64,000 nt of DNA from Priestia megaterium (GTDB lineage: Bacteria > Bacillota > Bacilli > Bacillales > Bacillaceae_H), in contig NZ_CP023317.1 of NCBI RefSeq assembly GCF_009497655.1, forward strand, positions 3,997,501-4,061,500, written 5' to 3'. The notes below the pieces were generated by a model. That model was not told the DNA's origin, did no database searches, and saw only the letters and a list, made by a program, of their open reading frames with translations. The position numbers and the translations under genes are program-made. Shown one piece after another: positions 44,783 to 53,896 of this stretch; positions within the stretch are counted from its first letter, which is position 1, and each line of letters opens with the position of its first letter.

Positions 44783-45604
44783 TTACTCCTCCTTAAAGCC
44801 TATGAAGTTAAACATGCGTCCTGTTTTCCCTTGGTCGCGGCGATGTGAGAAGAACAGGTCATCTTCACAGCTTGTACAATACGACGATGTTAAAATTCGT
44901 TGCGGCAATACGCCTGCGTTTTGAATCAGCAGCTTATTGACTTTTTTTAAATTAAGCGCGTATTGTCCAGGGCTTACTTCTTGATATCCATTTTGGCCAA
45001 CTACTTCGTTTACTTGTGTAATGACGCGGTTATCGACAACATAACAGCAATCTTCAATCGAAGGGCCAATCGCCACGTAAATATCTTCAACCGGAACATT
45101 TTCTTGCTCTACCCACCGCCGAATCATATTTCCTGCAATATCTTTTACTGTTCCCTTCCACCCGGCATGAGCAAGACCAACTAAATGGTGATCAGGCGCA
45201 TAGAAGTACAGCGGAACACAATCTGCATAACATAAAGCTAACAAAATATCAGATTCATTTGTATAAATGCCATCCGCTGCTTTTATGCCCTCTTCATACT
45301 TGTAGAGTCCTTTTGCACAGTCGGCTTTTGTTACTTTTTGAACAGTTGCTTCATGTACTTGTTCAGCACATACAAAGCTTTCAAAAGACATGTCTAGTTC
45401 GGCTGCTAAAATTTTTCTATTTGTAATAACATCTTCTACGTTATCGTTTACGTGAAGCCCTAGGTTAAAAGAAGCAAATGGAGGTTTACTCACGCCACCA
45501 TTTTTTGTGGTGAAACCAGCAACAAGCATATCATTCTTTTCTACCCAAGGGCTCAGCCACATAAACGACTCGTGATGGCTTTTTTTTAATGGCTCAGGAT
45601 TCAT
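44783..45604 (-). CDS. ylmD: Multi-copper-oxidase-like laccase domain protein YlmD (YfiH/PgeF family)
   Basis: Member of the YfiH/PgeF family; relatives act on purine nucleosides or correct misincorporated peptidoglycan amino acids. The protein has 273 aa. Metal-binding residues are in [16 protein letters not shown] and [12 protein letters not shown] spaced GGGATG precedes the ATG. It heads the ylmD-ylmE-sepF-ylmG group, with an extended -10 promoter upstream. Confidence 0.93.
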   Translation of the reverse strand: MNPEPLKKSHHESFMWLSPWVEKNDMLVAGFTTKNGGVSKPPFASFNLGLHVNDNVEDVITNRKILAAELDMSFESFVCAEQVHEATVQKVTKADCAKGLYKYEEGIKAADGIYTNESDILLALCYADCVPLYFYAPDHHLVGLAHAGWKGTVKDIAGNMIRRWVEQENVPVEDIYVAIGPSIEDCCYVVDNRVITQVNEVVGQNGYQEVSPGQYALNLKKVNKLLIQNAGVLPQRILTSSYCTSCEDDLFFSHRRDQGKTGRMFNFIGFKEE

Positions 45605-45641
45605 GTATGTGACACATCCCTTGTTTCATTTGTTCTCACAT

Positions 45642-45650
45642 ATTGTACCA
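45642..45650 (-). promoter_or_regulatory. Candidate extended -10 promoter of ylmD-sepF
   Basis: TGGTACAAT on the minus strand fits an extended -10 element. TTGTCA lies upstream at a longer than normal 21-nt spacing. It is 37 bp before the ylmD start. Confidence 0.5.
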
Positions 45651-45678
45651 CAGATTGCTAGGTGCTGTTGACAAAAAA

Positions 45679-45933
45679 CTAATTCTCTTCAGGCTGAAAT
45701 GCGTCTTTATAACGTACTAAAATGACATCGGAACCAATTTTCACAATATTTTTCCATGGAATCACAATTTCATCATCTTTTCCAAAGAAGCCCAATACAC
45801 GAGAGCCTCCGATAATGACGGCCTGTATTTTTCCCGTTGTTAAGTCAATATCAATATCCCCTACATTTCCAAGTTTTTTGCCATCAGCTACATTCACTAC
45901 ATCTTTCAGCTGAAACTCTGAAATCTTTAACAT
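45679..45933 (-). CDS. ylmC: PRC-barrel protein YlmC/YmxH
   Basis: Small PRC-barrel protein (84 aa) of the YlmC/YmxH group found next to sporulation sigma factors; function unknown. Core: LKDVVNVADGKKLGNVGDIDIDL and IPWKNIVKIGSDVIL. AGGAGGAGAGAGC precedes the ATG at 45933; the frame is open to 45954. sigG and its terminator lie upstream. The ABC-protein gene ylmA found here in B. subtilis is missing. Confidence 0.92.
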   Translation of the reverse strand: MLKISEFQLKDVVNVADGKKLGNVGDIDIDLTTGKIQAVIIGGSRVLGFFGKDDEIVIPWKNIVKIGSDVILVRYKDAFQPEEN

Positions 45934-45954
45934 GCTCTCTCCTCCTATAGCCAA

Positions 45955-46167
45955 CTTTATTCCTTAGCCTATATATATTTTCAAATTTTCATTTCATGAA
46001 GGAAAAGCTTATTTTTTCTCTGCCATTCTCTTTCTATAAGCATTTTGTTCACTAATTACACAGTTTTTCATCAAGAGACATTCTCAACAAGCAGCGAGAA
46101 GTCCTCATAGCAATAGGAAATCTAACATGAATATCTTTTGGTTATGTATTCATTGATACATACAAAA
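45955..46167. other. Non-coding interval between ylmC and the sigG terminator
   Basis: With the terminator, the ylmC-sigG gap is 345 bp. Apart from that hairpin I see only AT-rich sequence. A TATATA near the ylmC end could be a -10, but no matching -35 was found. No reading frame with a ribosome site is visible. Confidence 0.5.
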
Positions 46168-46205
46168 TAAGCATCGTGTCTGTTTTTATAGACACGATGC
46201 TTATT
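46168..46205 (-). terminator. Terminator downstream of sigG
   Basis: Perfect stem AAGCATCGTGTCT/AGACACGATGCTT with an 8-nt T-rich loop, followed on the minus strand by TATTTTGT. It lies 74 bp beyond the sigG stop. Confidence 0.88.
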
Positions 46206-46278
46206 AAGTTGAACATCAAATAAAGTGAATGGTATTGATTGTATGAACAAGAGCAGCTGCCAGTTTAGAGAGCTTTTG

Positions 46279-47058
46279 TTAACTTTGAATATTTTTATTC
46301 ATCTGTTTAATAGCAGCTTTTTCTAAACGAGAAACCTGCGCTTGAGAAATACCAATTTCTTCAGCAACTTCCATCTGTGTTTTACCTTGGAAGAAGCGCT
46401 TTCGTAAAATTAGTTTTTCTCGCTCGTTCAATCTTCTCATACCTTCTTGCAAAGCAATTTCTTCAATCCAAGTTGAATCACGGTTGCGTTCATCGCTTAG
46501 CTGATCCATCACATAGATTGGGTCTCCGCCATCATTGTAAATAGGTTCAAATAAAGAAACCGGATCTTGGATAGCATCTAAAGCAAACACAATTTCTTCA
46601 TGCGGTACTTCTAGGACTTTTGAAATTTCCTCAGCTGTAGGTTCCTTGGATGTTTCACTCATAAGCCTTTCACGAACTTGAAGAGCTTTATAAGCAATAT
46701 CACGAAGGGAACGAGAAACACGGATTGGATTATTGTCACGTAAATAGCGGCGAATTTCCCCTATAATCATTGGGACAGCATATGTAGAAAACTTCACGTT
46801 TTGACTTAAATCAAAATTGTCAATGGATTTCATTAATCCAATACACCCAACCTGAAATAAGTCATCAACAAATTCTCCACGATTGTTAAAACGTTGGATC
46901 ACGCTGAGTACGAGACGTAAATTTCCGCTTACTAGCTTTTCTCTTGCTGTTCCATCTCCAGCCTGCATTTGTTTAAACAACTTTCGCATTTCTTCATTTT
47001 TTAATACGGGAAGTTTCGAAGTATCTACTCCACAAATTTCTACTTTATTTCTTGTCAA
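46279..47058 (-). CDS. sigG: RNA polymerase sporulation sigma factor SigG
   Basis: Late forespore sigma factor. The protein has 259 aa, almost identical to B. subtilis SigG as I remember it: SRNKVEICGVDTSKLPVLKNEE-like N terminus, region 2 (LVLSVIQRF, DLFQVGCIGLMKSIDNFD, KFSTYAVPMIIGEIRRYLRDN), region 3, and region 4 helix-turn-helix with EVAEEIGISQAQVSRLEKAA. The start is a TTG at 47058, six nt after GGAGGG. A candidate forespore promoter lies upstream. Confidence 0.97.
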   Translation of the reverse strand: MTRNKVEICGVDTSKLPVLKNEEMRKLFKQMQAGDGTAREKLVSGNLRLVLSVIQRFNNRGEFVDDLFQVGCIGLMKSIDNFDLSQNVKFSTYAVPMIIGEIRRYLRDNNPIRVSRSLRDIAYKALQVRERLMSETSKEPTAEEISKVLEVPHEEIVFALDAIQDPVSLFEPIYNDGGDPIYVMDQLSDERNRDSTWIEEIALQEGMRRLNEREKLILRKRFFQGKTQMEVAEEIGISQAQVSRLEKAAIKQMNKNIQS

Positions 47059-47094
47059 CTCTTTCCCTCCTAACAGGAGATGATGTTCTGAATT

Positions 47095-47123
47095 CAGTAT
47101 CTCCTCCGGAGGAAAAAATATGC
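47095..47123 (-). promoter_or_regulatory. Candidate sigma-F/sigma-G promoter of sigG
   Basis: GCATA (47119-47123) and GGAGATACTG (47095-47104) with a 14-nt spacer resemble the forespore consensus (GYATA ... GGnrAnAnTA). The final base and the spacing are off. The spacer and -10 contain a perfect palindrome TCCTCCGGAGGA (47102-47113). Confidence 0.45.
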
Positions 47124-47151
47124 ACTTTTACAATTCTGACAATTTCACGCT

Positions 47152-47205
47152 AAAAAAGCTGATTGTATAAGATGCTTCTCAGCCCTTATACAATCAGCTT
47201 TTTTA
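47152..47205. terminator. Strong terminator between sigE and sigG
   Basis: Perfect 20-base inverted repeat (47153-47172 and 47185-47204), with a 12-nt loop, A6 and T6 ends. It immediately follows the sigE stop and separates mother-cell from forespore sigma genes. Confidence 0.92.
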
Positions 47206-47206
47206 C

Positions 47207-47926
47207 TTAAACCATTTTATTAAATTCTTTTCGCAGCCGTTTAATAATTCGTTTTTCGAGCCTTGAAATATAAGACTGAGAAATGCCTAGCATATCGGCT
47301 ACATCTTTTTGCGTTTTTTCTTCTCCGCCGGCTAGCCCAAAGCGCAGCTCCATAATTTGCTTTTCACGATCATTTAATTGGTGCAGTGCTTTCAGCAAAA
47401 GTTTTCGATCTACATTCGCTTCTAGGTCTTTTGTGATGATATCTTCTTCGGTTCCCATCACGTCAGACAATAACAGTTCGTTTCCATCCCAATCAATATT
47501 TAACGGCTCATCAAATGAAACTTCAGATCGAATTTTATTGTTGCGGCGCAAATACATTAAAATTTCATTTTCAATACAGCGAGAGGCGTACGTCGCTAGC
47601 TTAATTTTCTTTTCAGGATTAAACGTGTTTACTGCTTTAATTAAACCGATGGTGCCGATGCTAATTAAATCCTCAATATTGATTCCCGTATTTTCAAACT
47701 TGCGGGCAATATAAACAACAAGTCGCAAATTACGCTCAATCAACAGTGAACGTGCTGCTTCATCTCCTGATGGAAGTTTCTTCAAGAGCACTTCTTCTTC
47801 ATCTTTTGTTAAAGGTGGTGGAAGAGCTTCACTTCCTCCTATATAGTACACTTCATCTGTTTTTAGCTTAAGTTTAATTAATAATTTGTACCACCATAAT
47901 TGAAATCGAATTCGATATGTAGCCAT
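47207..47926 (-). CDS. sigE: RNA polymerase sporulation sigma factor SigE (pro-form)
   Basis: Early mother-cell sigma factor, made as an inactive pro-protein. The protein has 239 aa. The N-terminal pro-sequence [16 protein letters not shown] differs from B. subtilis, but residues 24-31 (DEVYYIGG) and the Y27-Y28 cleavage site fit. Region 2 ([38 protein letters not shown]) and the region 4 helix-turn-helix ([21 protein letters not shown]) follow. It is cotranscribed with spoIIGA, encoding its processing protease, 30 nt upstream. Confidence 0.98.
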   Translation of the reverse strand: MATYRIRFQLWWYKLLIKLKLKTDEVYYIGGSEALPPPLTKDEEEVLLKKLPSGDEAARSLLIERNLRLVVYIARKFENTGINIEDLISIGTIGLIKAVNTFNPEKKIKLATYASRCIENEILMYLRRNNKIRSEVSFDEPLNIDWDGNELLLSDVMGTEEDIITKDLEANVDRKLLLKALHQLNDREKQIMELRFGLAGGEEKTQKDVADMLGISQSYISRLEKRIIKRLRKEFNKMV

Positions 47927-47956
47927 TGTGTATCCTCCTTTATTTGTTCACACCTT

Positions 47957-48880
47957 TTACGATGCGGAACTTACTTCTCCAATAACGATAAGCTTGGGAT
48001 GAACAATACATTCATATTGCTTCTCCACTGAAAGCGTTGTATGACTAATACCTACTAATACTTTAGTGACTTCAATCGTGTTGGACTGATGAACCAGCCT
48101 TACCATATCTGGCTTTAGAGCAAGCAGCAGCTGATTGGCTTGGCCTACGCTTCGATAAGGGACAAAGCGGACTTTTGAATACCACTCTTGATCAATATCT
48201 TCGCTGTGTGAAAAGGATTGAACATTTTTGCTTAATTCCATTAAGCCTTCAGGCAATATTTCTTTTAAAGAATCTGCTGTAACAATCATAACCGGGGTTT
48301 TCGTCAGCGGATCTACAAGCTGATTCCCACTATCAATAAGTCCTTTCATCGACAGCGTCTGTTCGTTTAAAATAACTTCTACATCTACCAGCTGATCAAA
48401 TGTAATATTTTTCATTCGCAAATCATCAACTCGTGCTTTTGAAAAATAAGATAATAGCGGAAAACCAATAAGAACAAATATCCAGCTAATAGGATCACCA
48501 AACTGTGGAGATTTCGTATCAACCATTTGATTAAGAACAAGGAACTGATCTTGAAATAAAAAGTGAACGCCCATTAACCCTCCACCCACAACAAAGGTTG
48601 CAAAATAAAACGTTAATAAATTCTCAAAGAAAAAGCGCAGTCGTTTATAACCAAACGCCATCAATACCATAAAAAACGAGAATAAAATTTTAATAGCAGG
48701 GTGAACCATAAGATGAGAAAAAGGTGTAAACATAAGAAGGACAATCAATGAACCGATAAAGCCGCCAAGCAAAAGCCGCCACCACTTGTAATTCCGTTTA
48801 AGTACAACAGCACATAACATTAGTAAGATCGTATCTAACCCAAAATTCAGCATCCATATTAAATCTAAATAGATTGGCAA
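47957..48880 (-). CDS. spoIIGA: Pro-sigma-E processing aspartic protease SpoIIGA
   Basis: Septal membrane protease that removes the SigE pro-sequence after a signal from the forespore protein SpoIIR. The protein has 307 aa: five membrane segments in the first about 150 residues, and a cytosolic aspartic-protease domain with D183 in GLIDSGNQL, the same number as the B. subtilis catalytic residue. The start is a TTG at 48880 with GAGAGG about 9 nt upstream. It is first gene of the spoIIG operon. Confidence 0.96.
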   Translation of the reverse strand: MPIYLDLIWMLNFGLDTILLMLCAVVLKRNYKWWRLLLGGFIGSLIVLLMFTPFSHLMVHPAIKILFSFFMVLMAFGYKRLRFFFENLLTFYFATFVVGGGLMGVHFLFQDQFLVLNQMVDTKSPQFGDPISWIFVLIGFPLLSYFSKARVDDLRMKNITFDQLVDVEVILNEQTLSMKGLIDSGNQLVDPLTKTPVMIVTADSLKEILPEGLMELSKNVQSFSHSEDIDQEWYSKVRFVPYRSVGQANQLLLALKPDMVRLVHQSNTIEVTKVLVGISHTTLSVEKQYECIVHPKLIVIGEVSSAS

Positions 48881-48925
48881 TGTTTATAACCTCTCCATTC
48901 TTTCTGAATTTTTCTGTTAAAAATT

Positions 48926-49012
48926 AGTATATAGTACATCCTATTAGAAAGTCTGTCAGTTCATGCCGAGAAACAAGCAGTATTTTTGAGGAAATCATTC
49001 GATATTTGTCAC
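48926..49012 (-). promoter_or_regulatory. spoIIG promoter with 22-bp spacer and Spo0A boxes
   Basis: CTGACA (48954-48959) and TATACT (48926-48931) are 22 bp apart, the unusual spacing known for the Spo0A-dependent B. subtilis spoIIG promoter. Upstream, 48997-49012 carries TATCGAA (6 of 7 to the TGTCGAA box) and an adjacent TTTGTCAC on the other strand, at about -77 to -92. A weaker match, TTTCTCGG, overlaps the region just upstream of the -35. A perfect TGTCGAA lies further off on the plus strand at 49063-49069. Confidence 0.8.
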
Positions 49013-49110
49013 ACTACTTTTAGAAAGAAAACACAAACCCTTTGAAGGCGTCATATTGACCATGTCGAATGTTTTTTATACTCTTTTTGAGTTTTCTAGA
49101 TTCATTGCAT

Positions 49111-49145
49111 AAAAAAAGACCTCTGTATAAAACAGAGGTCTTGGC
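49111..49145 (-). terminator. Terminator downstream of ftsZ
   Basis: Minus-strand stem AAGACCTCTGT/ACAGAGGTCTT with a short loop and T7, just after the ftsZ stop. It isolates spoIIG from the ftsA-ftsZ transcript. Confidence 0.9.
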
Positions 49146-49156
49146 TTTTTATTTTC

Positions 49157-50314
49157 TTAGCGTCTACGATTACGGTTTCGTAAGAATGTTGGAATATCTA
49201 GCGCATCTTCAGACTGTGGCTGAGATGGACGCGTATATTCTTGCTGTACAGGTTCTTCACGCTTTACTTCACGCTTCGGCTGTGGAGCCGGTTGCTGTGT
49301 CGATTGCTGCATGCGATTCGCCGATAACGAAGGACGACCTGGTTTTGGCTGTGATAAATCTTGGTCACTAAAGCCAGTTGCAATAACTGTAACAACAATC
49401 TCATCTTTTAGGTTTTCGTTAATAACAGATCCAAAGATCATGTTCACTTCTTGGTCAGAAGCCGAAGCAACGATATCTGCAGCTTCTTGTACTTCGTAAA
49501 GACTTAGGTTTGTACCGCCTGTGATATTCATTAATACACCTTGAGCTCCATCGATAGATGTTTCAAGAAGTGGACTTGAAATAGCTTTTTTAGCTGCTTC
49601 AGCAGCGCGGTTTTCACCAGTCGCAATACCGATACCCATAAGTGCAGATCCTTTGTTAGACATAATTGTTTTCACGTCCGCGAAGTCTAAGTTAATTAAT
49701 CCAGGAACTGCGATTAAATCTGAAATACCTTGCACACCTTGTCGTAATACGTTATCCGCTTCACGGAACGCTTCTAGCATTGGCGTGTTTTTATCAACGA
49801 TTTCTAATAAGCGATCATTTGGAATAACAATCAGCGTATCCACTGCTTCTTTCATTGACGCAATGCCACCTGCCGCTTGAGTAGAACGCTTACGGCCTTC
49901 AAACGTAAATGGACGAGTAACAACACCTACCGTTAGTGCTCCTAGCTCACGAGCAATTTGGGCAATGACTGGAGCTGCACCAGTTCCAGTTCCTCCACCC
50001 ATACCAGCTGTTACGAAAACCATGTCTGCACCTTTTAGTGCTTCTTGTATTTGTTCCTTACTTTCTTCAGCTGCTTTTTTACCAACTTCTGGATTAGCAC
50101 CTGCACCTAATCCTCTTGTTAATTTAGCGCCGATTTGCATTTTTGTTTCAGCTTTTGATAAATTTAATGCCTGTGCATCTGTATTAACTGCAATAAATTC
50201 TACACCTTGGACGCCATGTTCAATCATTCGGTTAACCGCGTTGTTACCGCCGCCTCCGACACCGATTACTTTAATCGTCGCTAATTGGTCTACACTTGTA
50301 TCAAACTCCAACAT
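49157..50314 (-). CDS. ftsZ: Cell division protein FtsZ
   Basis: Tubulin-like GTPase forming the division ring. The protein has 385 aa: GTP-binding domain with [13 protein letters not shown], tubulin signature [10 protein letters not shown] (106-115), T7 loop [11 protein letters not shown], then a Gln/Pro-rich linker (about 320-365) and the C-terminal peptide [16 protein letters not shown] that binds FtsA, SepF and EzrA. AGGAGGAACTATC precedes the ATG. It is 41 nt after ftsA. The bpr protease gene that follows ftsZ in B. subtilis is not here. Confidence 0.98.
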   Translation of the reverse strand: MLEFDTSVDQLATIKVIGVGGGGNNAVNRMIEHGVQGVEFIAVNTDAQALNLSKAETKMQIGAKLTRGLGAGANPEVGKKAAEESKEQIQEALKGADMVFVTAGMGGGTGTGAAPVIAQIARELGALTVGVVTRPFTFEGRKRSTQAAGGIASMKEAVDTLIVIPNDRLLEIVDKNTPMLEAFREADNVLRQGVQGISDLIAVPGLINLDFADVKTIMSNKGSALMGIGIATGENRAAEAAKKAISSPLLETSIDGAQGVLMNITGGTNLSLYEVQEAADIVASASDQEVNMIFGSVINENLKDEIVVTVIATGFSDQDLSQPKPGRPSLSANRMQQSTQQPAPQPKREVKREEPVQQEYTRPSQPQSEDALDIPTFLRNRNRRR

Positions 50315-50355
50315 GATAGTTCCTCCTAATTCTTCGAAATTACCAATCCGTAACG

Positions 50356-51651
50356 TTAATCAAAGAAGTATCCAAAAAACTTCTTCATTAAATTTTGGTC
50401 ATTTTTCTTTTTCGGCTGCTCAGCTGATTGTTGCGGCTGCTGTGGTTTCGGGCTAGGCTTGATCATTTCTTGTTCAATCGGCTCTTCTTCCACAACTGGC
50501 GCTCCAATTTCCCGGCCTTGTATTTTAGCATTTTTGTATGCAAATTTTATTAATCCTACGCCTGTTGTATAATGCGGCTCACGTACTCCAATATAATCAG
50601 GCACTGCTATGCGCACGTTATTCTTTAAAATCACTTGAGCTAGCTCAAGAATACCAGGCATCGCTACTACTCCGCCTGTTAAAACAAATCCTCCTGGAAT
50701 ATCTTTGTATCCTAGGCGATTTACCTCCTGCGTAATCATATCTAAAATCTCTTCTAATCTAGCTTCAATAATATCAGAGATTTCGAGCTGATTAAACTGC
50801 TGATGCTGATCGCTTCCAATGATCGGTACACTAAATACTTCTTCTTCAGAAGCATGATCGTAGAAAGCATGTCCATGCTTTATCTTAATATTTTCCGCGT
50901 CTTCAGTCGATGTGCGAAGGCCAATCGATAAATCTTTGGTAATGTGCTCTCCGCCAACAGCTAGTACATTTGTTACTTTCAAATGTCCTTGGTCAAAGAT
51001 CGCAACCGTTGTTGAACCTCCACCGATATCTACCAGTGCGACACCTAAGTTTTTTTCATCACGAGATAATGCAATTGAACCAGCGGCTAGAGGCTGTAAA
51101 CAAATATCACTGATTTCTAAACCAGCTCTTTCTACACAGCGTAATAAGTTATGTAAAACCGTTCTAGATCCTGTTATGATTGTGCCTTCCATTTCTAAAC
51201 GTACCCCAATCATACCTCTAGGATCGTTAATACCTTCTAAGCCATCTACAATAAATTGCTTTGGAATAACATCAATGATTTCACGATCTGGCGGGATAGA
51301 CATGACTTGAGCAGCATCAATTACTCGATGAATATCTTCGTTTGTAATTTCACGATTTTCGCTTGACACGGCTACTACTCCGTGACAATCCTGTAAAAAT
51401 ACATGATTTCCGCTTATGCCCACTACAACCTTTTTAATTGTAATGCCTACCATTCGTTCAGCTTGTTCTACTGCTTTTCGAATAGATTGAACTGTTGCAT
51501 CTATATCAACGATAGAACCTTTTTTTAGTCCGTGTGATTTAACATTCCCTACACCAATGATATTCAATGAATCGTTACTCATCTCTCCGATGATTACTTT
51601 CACACTGGATGTACCGATGTCTAAACTAACGTATATTTCATTGCTGTTCAT
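50356..51651 (-). CDS. ftsA: Cell division protein FtsA
   Basis: Actin-like ATPase that tethers FtsZ to the membrane. The protein has 431 aa from the ATG at 51651 after GGAGGTG; the open frame to 51687 is not supported. Motifs: phosphate-1 [16 protein letters not shown], 1C domain with [12 protein letters not shown], phosphate-2 [17 protein letters not shown], adenosine motif [14 protein letters not shown], a Pro/Gln-rich linker, and the C-terminal amphipathic helix [11 protein letters not shown]. Confidence 0.97.
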   Translation of the reverse strand: MNSNEIYVSLDIGTSSVKVIIGEMSNDSLNIIGVGNVKSHGLKKGSIVDIDATVQSIRKAVEQAERMVGITIKKVVVGISGNHVFLQDCHGVVAVSSENREITNEDIHRVIDAAQVMSIPPDREIIDVIPKQFIVDGLEGINDPRGMIGVRLEMEGTIITGSRTVLHNLLRCVERAGLEISDICLQPLAAGSIALSRDEKNLGVALVDIGGGSTTVAIFDQGHLKVTNVLAVGGEHITKDLSIGLRTSTEDAENIKIKHGHAFYDHASEEEVFSVPIIGSDQHQQFNQLEISDIIEARLEEILDMITQEVNRLGYKDIPGGFVLTGGVVAMPGILELAQVILKNNVRIAVPDYIGVREPHYTTGVGLIKFAYKNAKIQGREIGAPVVEEEPIEQEMIKPSPKPQQPQQSAEQPKKKNDQNLMKKFFGYFFD

Positions 51652-52078
51652 TCTTTGGCACCTCCTTTTTCTTTCTGCACATGTCATCTTAAATAAATTA
51701 AGAAGAACAACAATATTAATTTTTTATTATATGAAAATATTCAACAAATACATCTGTTTCCCTTTTGTAAAATCAATTTTTTTCAAGTTTTTCACAGACT
51801 TTATCTCTTTCAAAGAACAAAACGTTCTTGTTTTGACTTTTTTTTAGATTTAAGCCTCAAATTCACTGAAAAAAAGCTATTTAACTACAAGTCTACACTA
51901 AGATGTACACTGAGAAAAGCGAAACTTACCTAGAACAAATATTACATTTCCATTTCACAGCAGCGGAGAAGAAAATCATATGTATGCAGAATACTTGCAT
52001 GTGATTATACAATGTACAAGGGCTAGTTTGCCAGTCTCAACTCATCTATTTCCTTTAATTAACACTTATAAAAAATAA
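51652..52078. promoter_or_regulatory. 427-bp non-coding region upstream of ftsA
   Basis: No gene is visible. The minus strand has a TATAAT at 52004-52009 without a good -35, a GTGAATTT that could suit a sigma-H -10 without a clear -35, and an AT-rich TATAAT near 51730. Two tandem 12-mers with 10 of 12 matches lie at 51892-51915 (TCTACACTAAGA, TGTACACTGAGA). Hairpin AAGAAC/GTTCTT occurs at about 51814-51830. B. subtilis has ylxW, ylxX and sbp here. Confidence 0.4.
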
Positions 52079-52837
52079 TTACTGCTTGCTCTTTTTATAA
52101 GGTTTAAATGCATATCCTTCTTCTAAATCAATAATGCCTTTTTGATCATCACTCAATTTACTTGCAATAGCTGGGTAATGAACAATTTTATCAGAGAAGT
52201 TGCTAATTTTCCCGCTTACTTCACGCGTATCATTCATAAATACCTCGATGTGAAGAGGTTCTGATTTTGTCGGCGCATAGTAAATCTCAGAAATAGCCCC
52301 TTTTATGCTCTTAGGCGTTTTAGCTAATTCTTGAACCATGCTTTGTATAGCGTCTCCGTCTTTCCAGTCAATTAGCAGCGGAGCGTCGGATGACACTTTC
52401 TTAGCACTTACTTCTTTTAAAACTTTTCCATTTTCATTCACAGGGAAATATTTATTCCCCGAGGTTACATATGCAATTCTTGCGTACTCTTTTACGTCGA
52501 TTACGACCTTATTAGGAAATGTTTTGTGAATGACAGCTTCCTTTACCTCAGGATTTTTTTCGACTTTTTCTTGAATTTGATCAGCATCAGCTTTCCAGTA
52601 GCTAGTTTTTTTGGACAGACCACTCGCTTTGACAATATCCTTATCACTTACATGTTTATTCCCTTGTACTTCAATGTTAGAAACATTACTCAGAGAAGAT
52701 TGAGAATATACAATAAATAAAATAAGGATGAAAAAGAGTGATAAATACAAAATAAGCCGTCTATTTGCTTTTTGCTTTCGCTGTTCTTGCAGCTTCGGTA
52801 CACGATCTTCTAAAACAATTAACTTACCTTTTTCCAT
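52079..52837 (-). CDS. divIB: Cell division protein DivIB (FtsQ)
   Basis: Bitopic membrane protein of the DivIB-DivIC-FtsL complex that activates septal wall synthesis. The protein has 252 aa: a short basic cytosolic part, one membrane helix (about 28-48), POTRA domain (about 52-121, starting NVSNIEVQGNKHVSDKDIV) and beta domain. The ATG at 52837 has AAGGGTGA upstream; a GTG at 52846 lies inside that site. An extended -10 promoter is upstream. Confidence 0.94.
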   Translation of the reverse strand: MEKGKLIVLEDRVPKLQEQRKQKANRRLILYLSLFFILILFIVYSQSSLSNVSNIEVQGNKHVSDKDIVKASGLSKKTSYWKADADQIQEKVEKNPEVKEAVIHKTFPNKVVIDVKEYARIAYVTSGNKYFPVNENGKVLKEVSAKKVSSDAPLLIDWKDGDAIQSMVQELAKTPKSIKGAISEIYYAPTKSEPLHIEVFMNDTREVSGKISNFSDKIVHYPAIASKLSDDQKGIIDLEEGYAFKPYKKSKQ

Positions 52838-52921
52838 TTTTTTCACCCTTATCCATTTGAGAAAATAAACGAGGACTTACCATCTATTTATTTCCAATCT
52901 TTGCTTCATGAGAATATCCCC

Positions 52922-52930
52922 ATTATAGCA
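52922..52930 (-). promoter_or_regulatory. Extended -10 promoter upstream of divIB
   Basis: TGCTATAAT on the minus strand, 85 bp before the divIB start, in the murB-divIB gap. The -35 is poor. Confidence 0.55.
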
Positions 52931-52990
52931 TAGAATAAACACATAAAAGCTACCTTTTCACGCATAACCATACAGCGACGGGCTGAGTAA

Positions 52991-53896
52991 TTAGCGACCG
53001 ATAATCTCAACTTCTGTATGAATATCAATATCGAATTTCTCTTTAATTGTTTTCTTAACATGAGCAATTAAATTCAGCACGTCTGAAGCCGTTGCATCTC
53101 CTGTATTGACAATGAAGTTCGCATGCTGCTCACTAATTTGCGCACCGCCTACTGAAAAACCTTTTAAGTTGGACTTTTCAATTAAGTCTCCTGCATAATT
53201 TGGAAGCGGATTTCTAAAAATACTTCCTGCACAAGGGAAATTCCAAGGCTGTGTTTCGCGGCGATAGTCTTTATTTTTCTGCATGACCGCCACAATATCA
53301 TCTTTCGTTCCCTTTTTCAAACGCAGCACAGCTTCTACACATACTCCAGGACGGTCTTTTTGTAGAATGGAATGACGATACGAAAATTGAAGCTCTTCAT
53401 TTGTCAGCCACTCCAGAGTGCCATCTTCAAATAAAATCAGCGCTTTTTCGACTACATGAGACATATCAGAACCATGGGCACCTGCATTCATATAAACAGC
53501 GCCTCCCACAGATCCAGGAATTCCACTTGAAAACTCCAATCCAGACAGACCTTGTTTTGTAATAACTGTTGCAAGCTTGATGCTAGGGTATCCCCCACCT
53601 ACAGTAACCGTCTCTCCATCTACTGTTAAATCATCTAATCCGGCTCCGAGCTTAATGACCACACCTTCAATTCCCTTATCAGAAACAAGAAGATTAGATC
53701 CTCGACCAATCGCTCTCCATTTCACGCCGTGTTTTTTAATCATATCCATTGTAACTTTTAAGTGATCAACAGAATCAGGTTCTACAAGCACATCTGCTGG
53801 ACCACCAATTTTCATTGTTGTATGTTTTGCTAGCGGTTCATTTTCACGAACCTTTCCAATATTCGCTTCGACTAACTCTTTTACTAACGCTTCCAT
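52991..53896 (-). CDS. murB: UDP-N-acetylenolpyruvoylglucosamine reductase
   Basis: FAD enzyme that reduces UDP-GlcNAc-enolpyruvate to UDP-MurNAc with NADPH. The protein has 301 aa of the type II (no Tyr loop) class. Motifs: [56 protein letters not shown] and [11 protein letters not shown] with the catalytic Ser. AGGAGG precedes the ATG. murG should be its neighbour upstream but is absent. Confidence 0.97.
   Translation of the reverse strand: MEALVKELVEANIGKVRENEPLAKHTTMKIGGPADVLVEPDSVDHLKVTMDMIKKHGVKWRAIGRGSNLLVSDKGIEGVVIKLGAGLDDLTVDGETVTVGGGYPSIKLATVITKQGLSGLEFSSGIPGSVGGAVYMNAGAHGSDMSHVVEKALILFEDGTLEWLTNEELQFSYRHSILQKDRPGVCVEAVLRLKKGTKDDIVAVMQKNKDYRRETQPWNFPCAGSIFRNPLPNYAGDLIEKSNLKGFSVGGAQISEQHANFIVNTGDATASDVLNLIAHVKKTIKEKFDIDIHTEVEIIGR

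Noticed and set aside
47283-47714. 143-codon Ser-rich plus-strand frame opposite sigE
   Set aside because: Composition is that of an antisense frame; sigE is certain.
49965-50456. 163-codon plus-strand frame across ftsZ and ftsA
   Set aside because: Antisense, Pro/Ser/Ala-rich, spans two real genes and their junction.
51980-52078. 32-codon plus-strand frame between ftsA and divIB with a distant GGAG
   Set aside because: Spacing of 11 nt, convergent with divIB, no family resemblance; probably chance.
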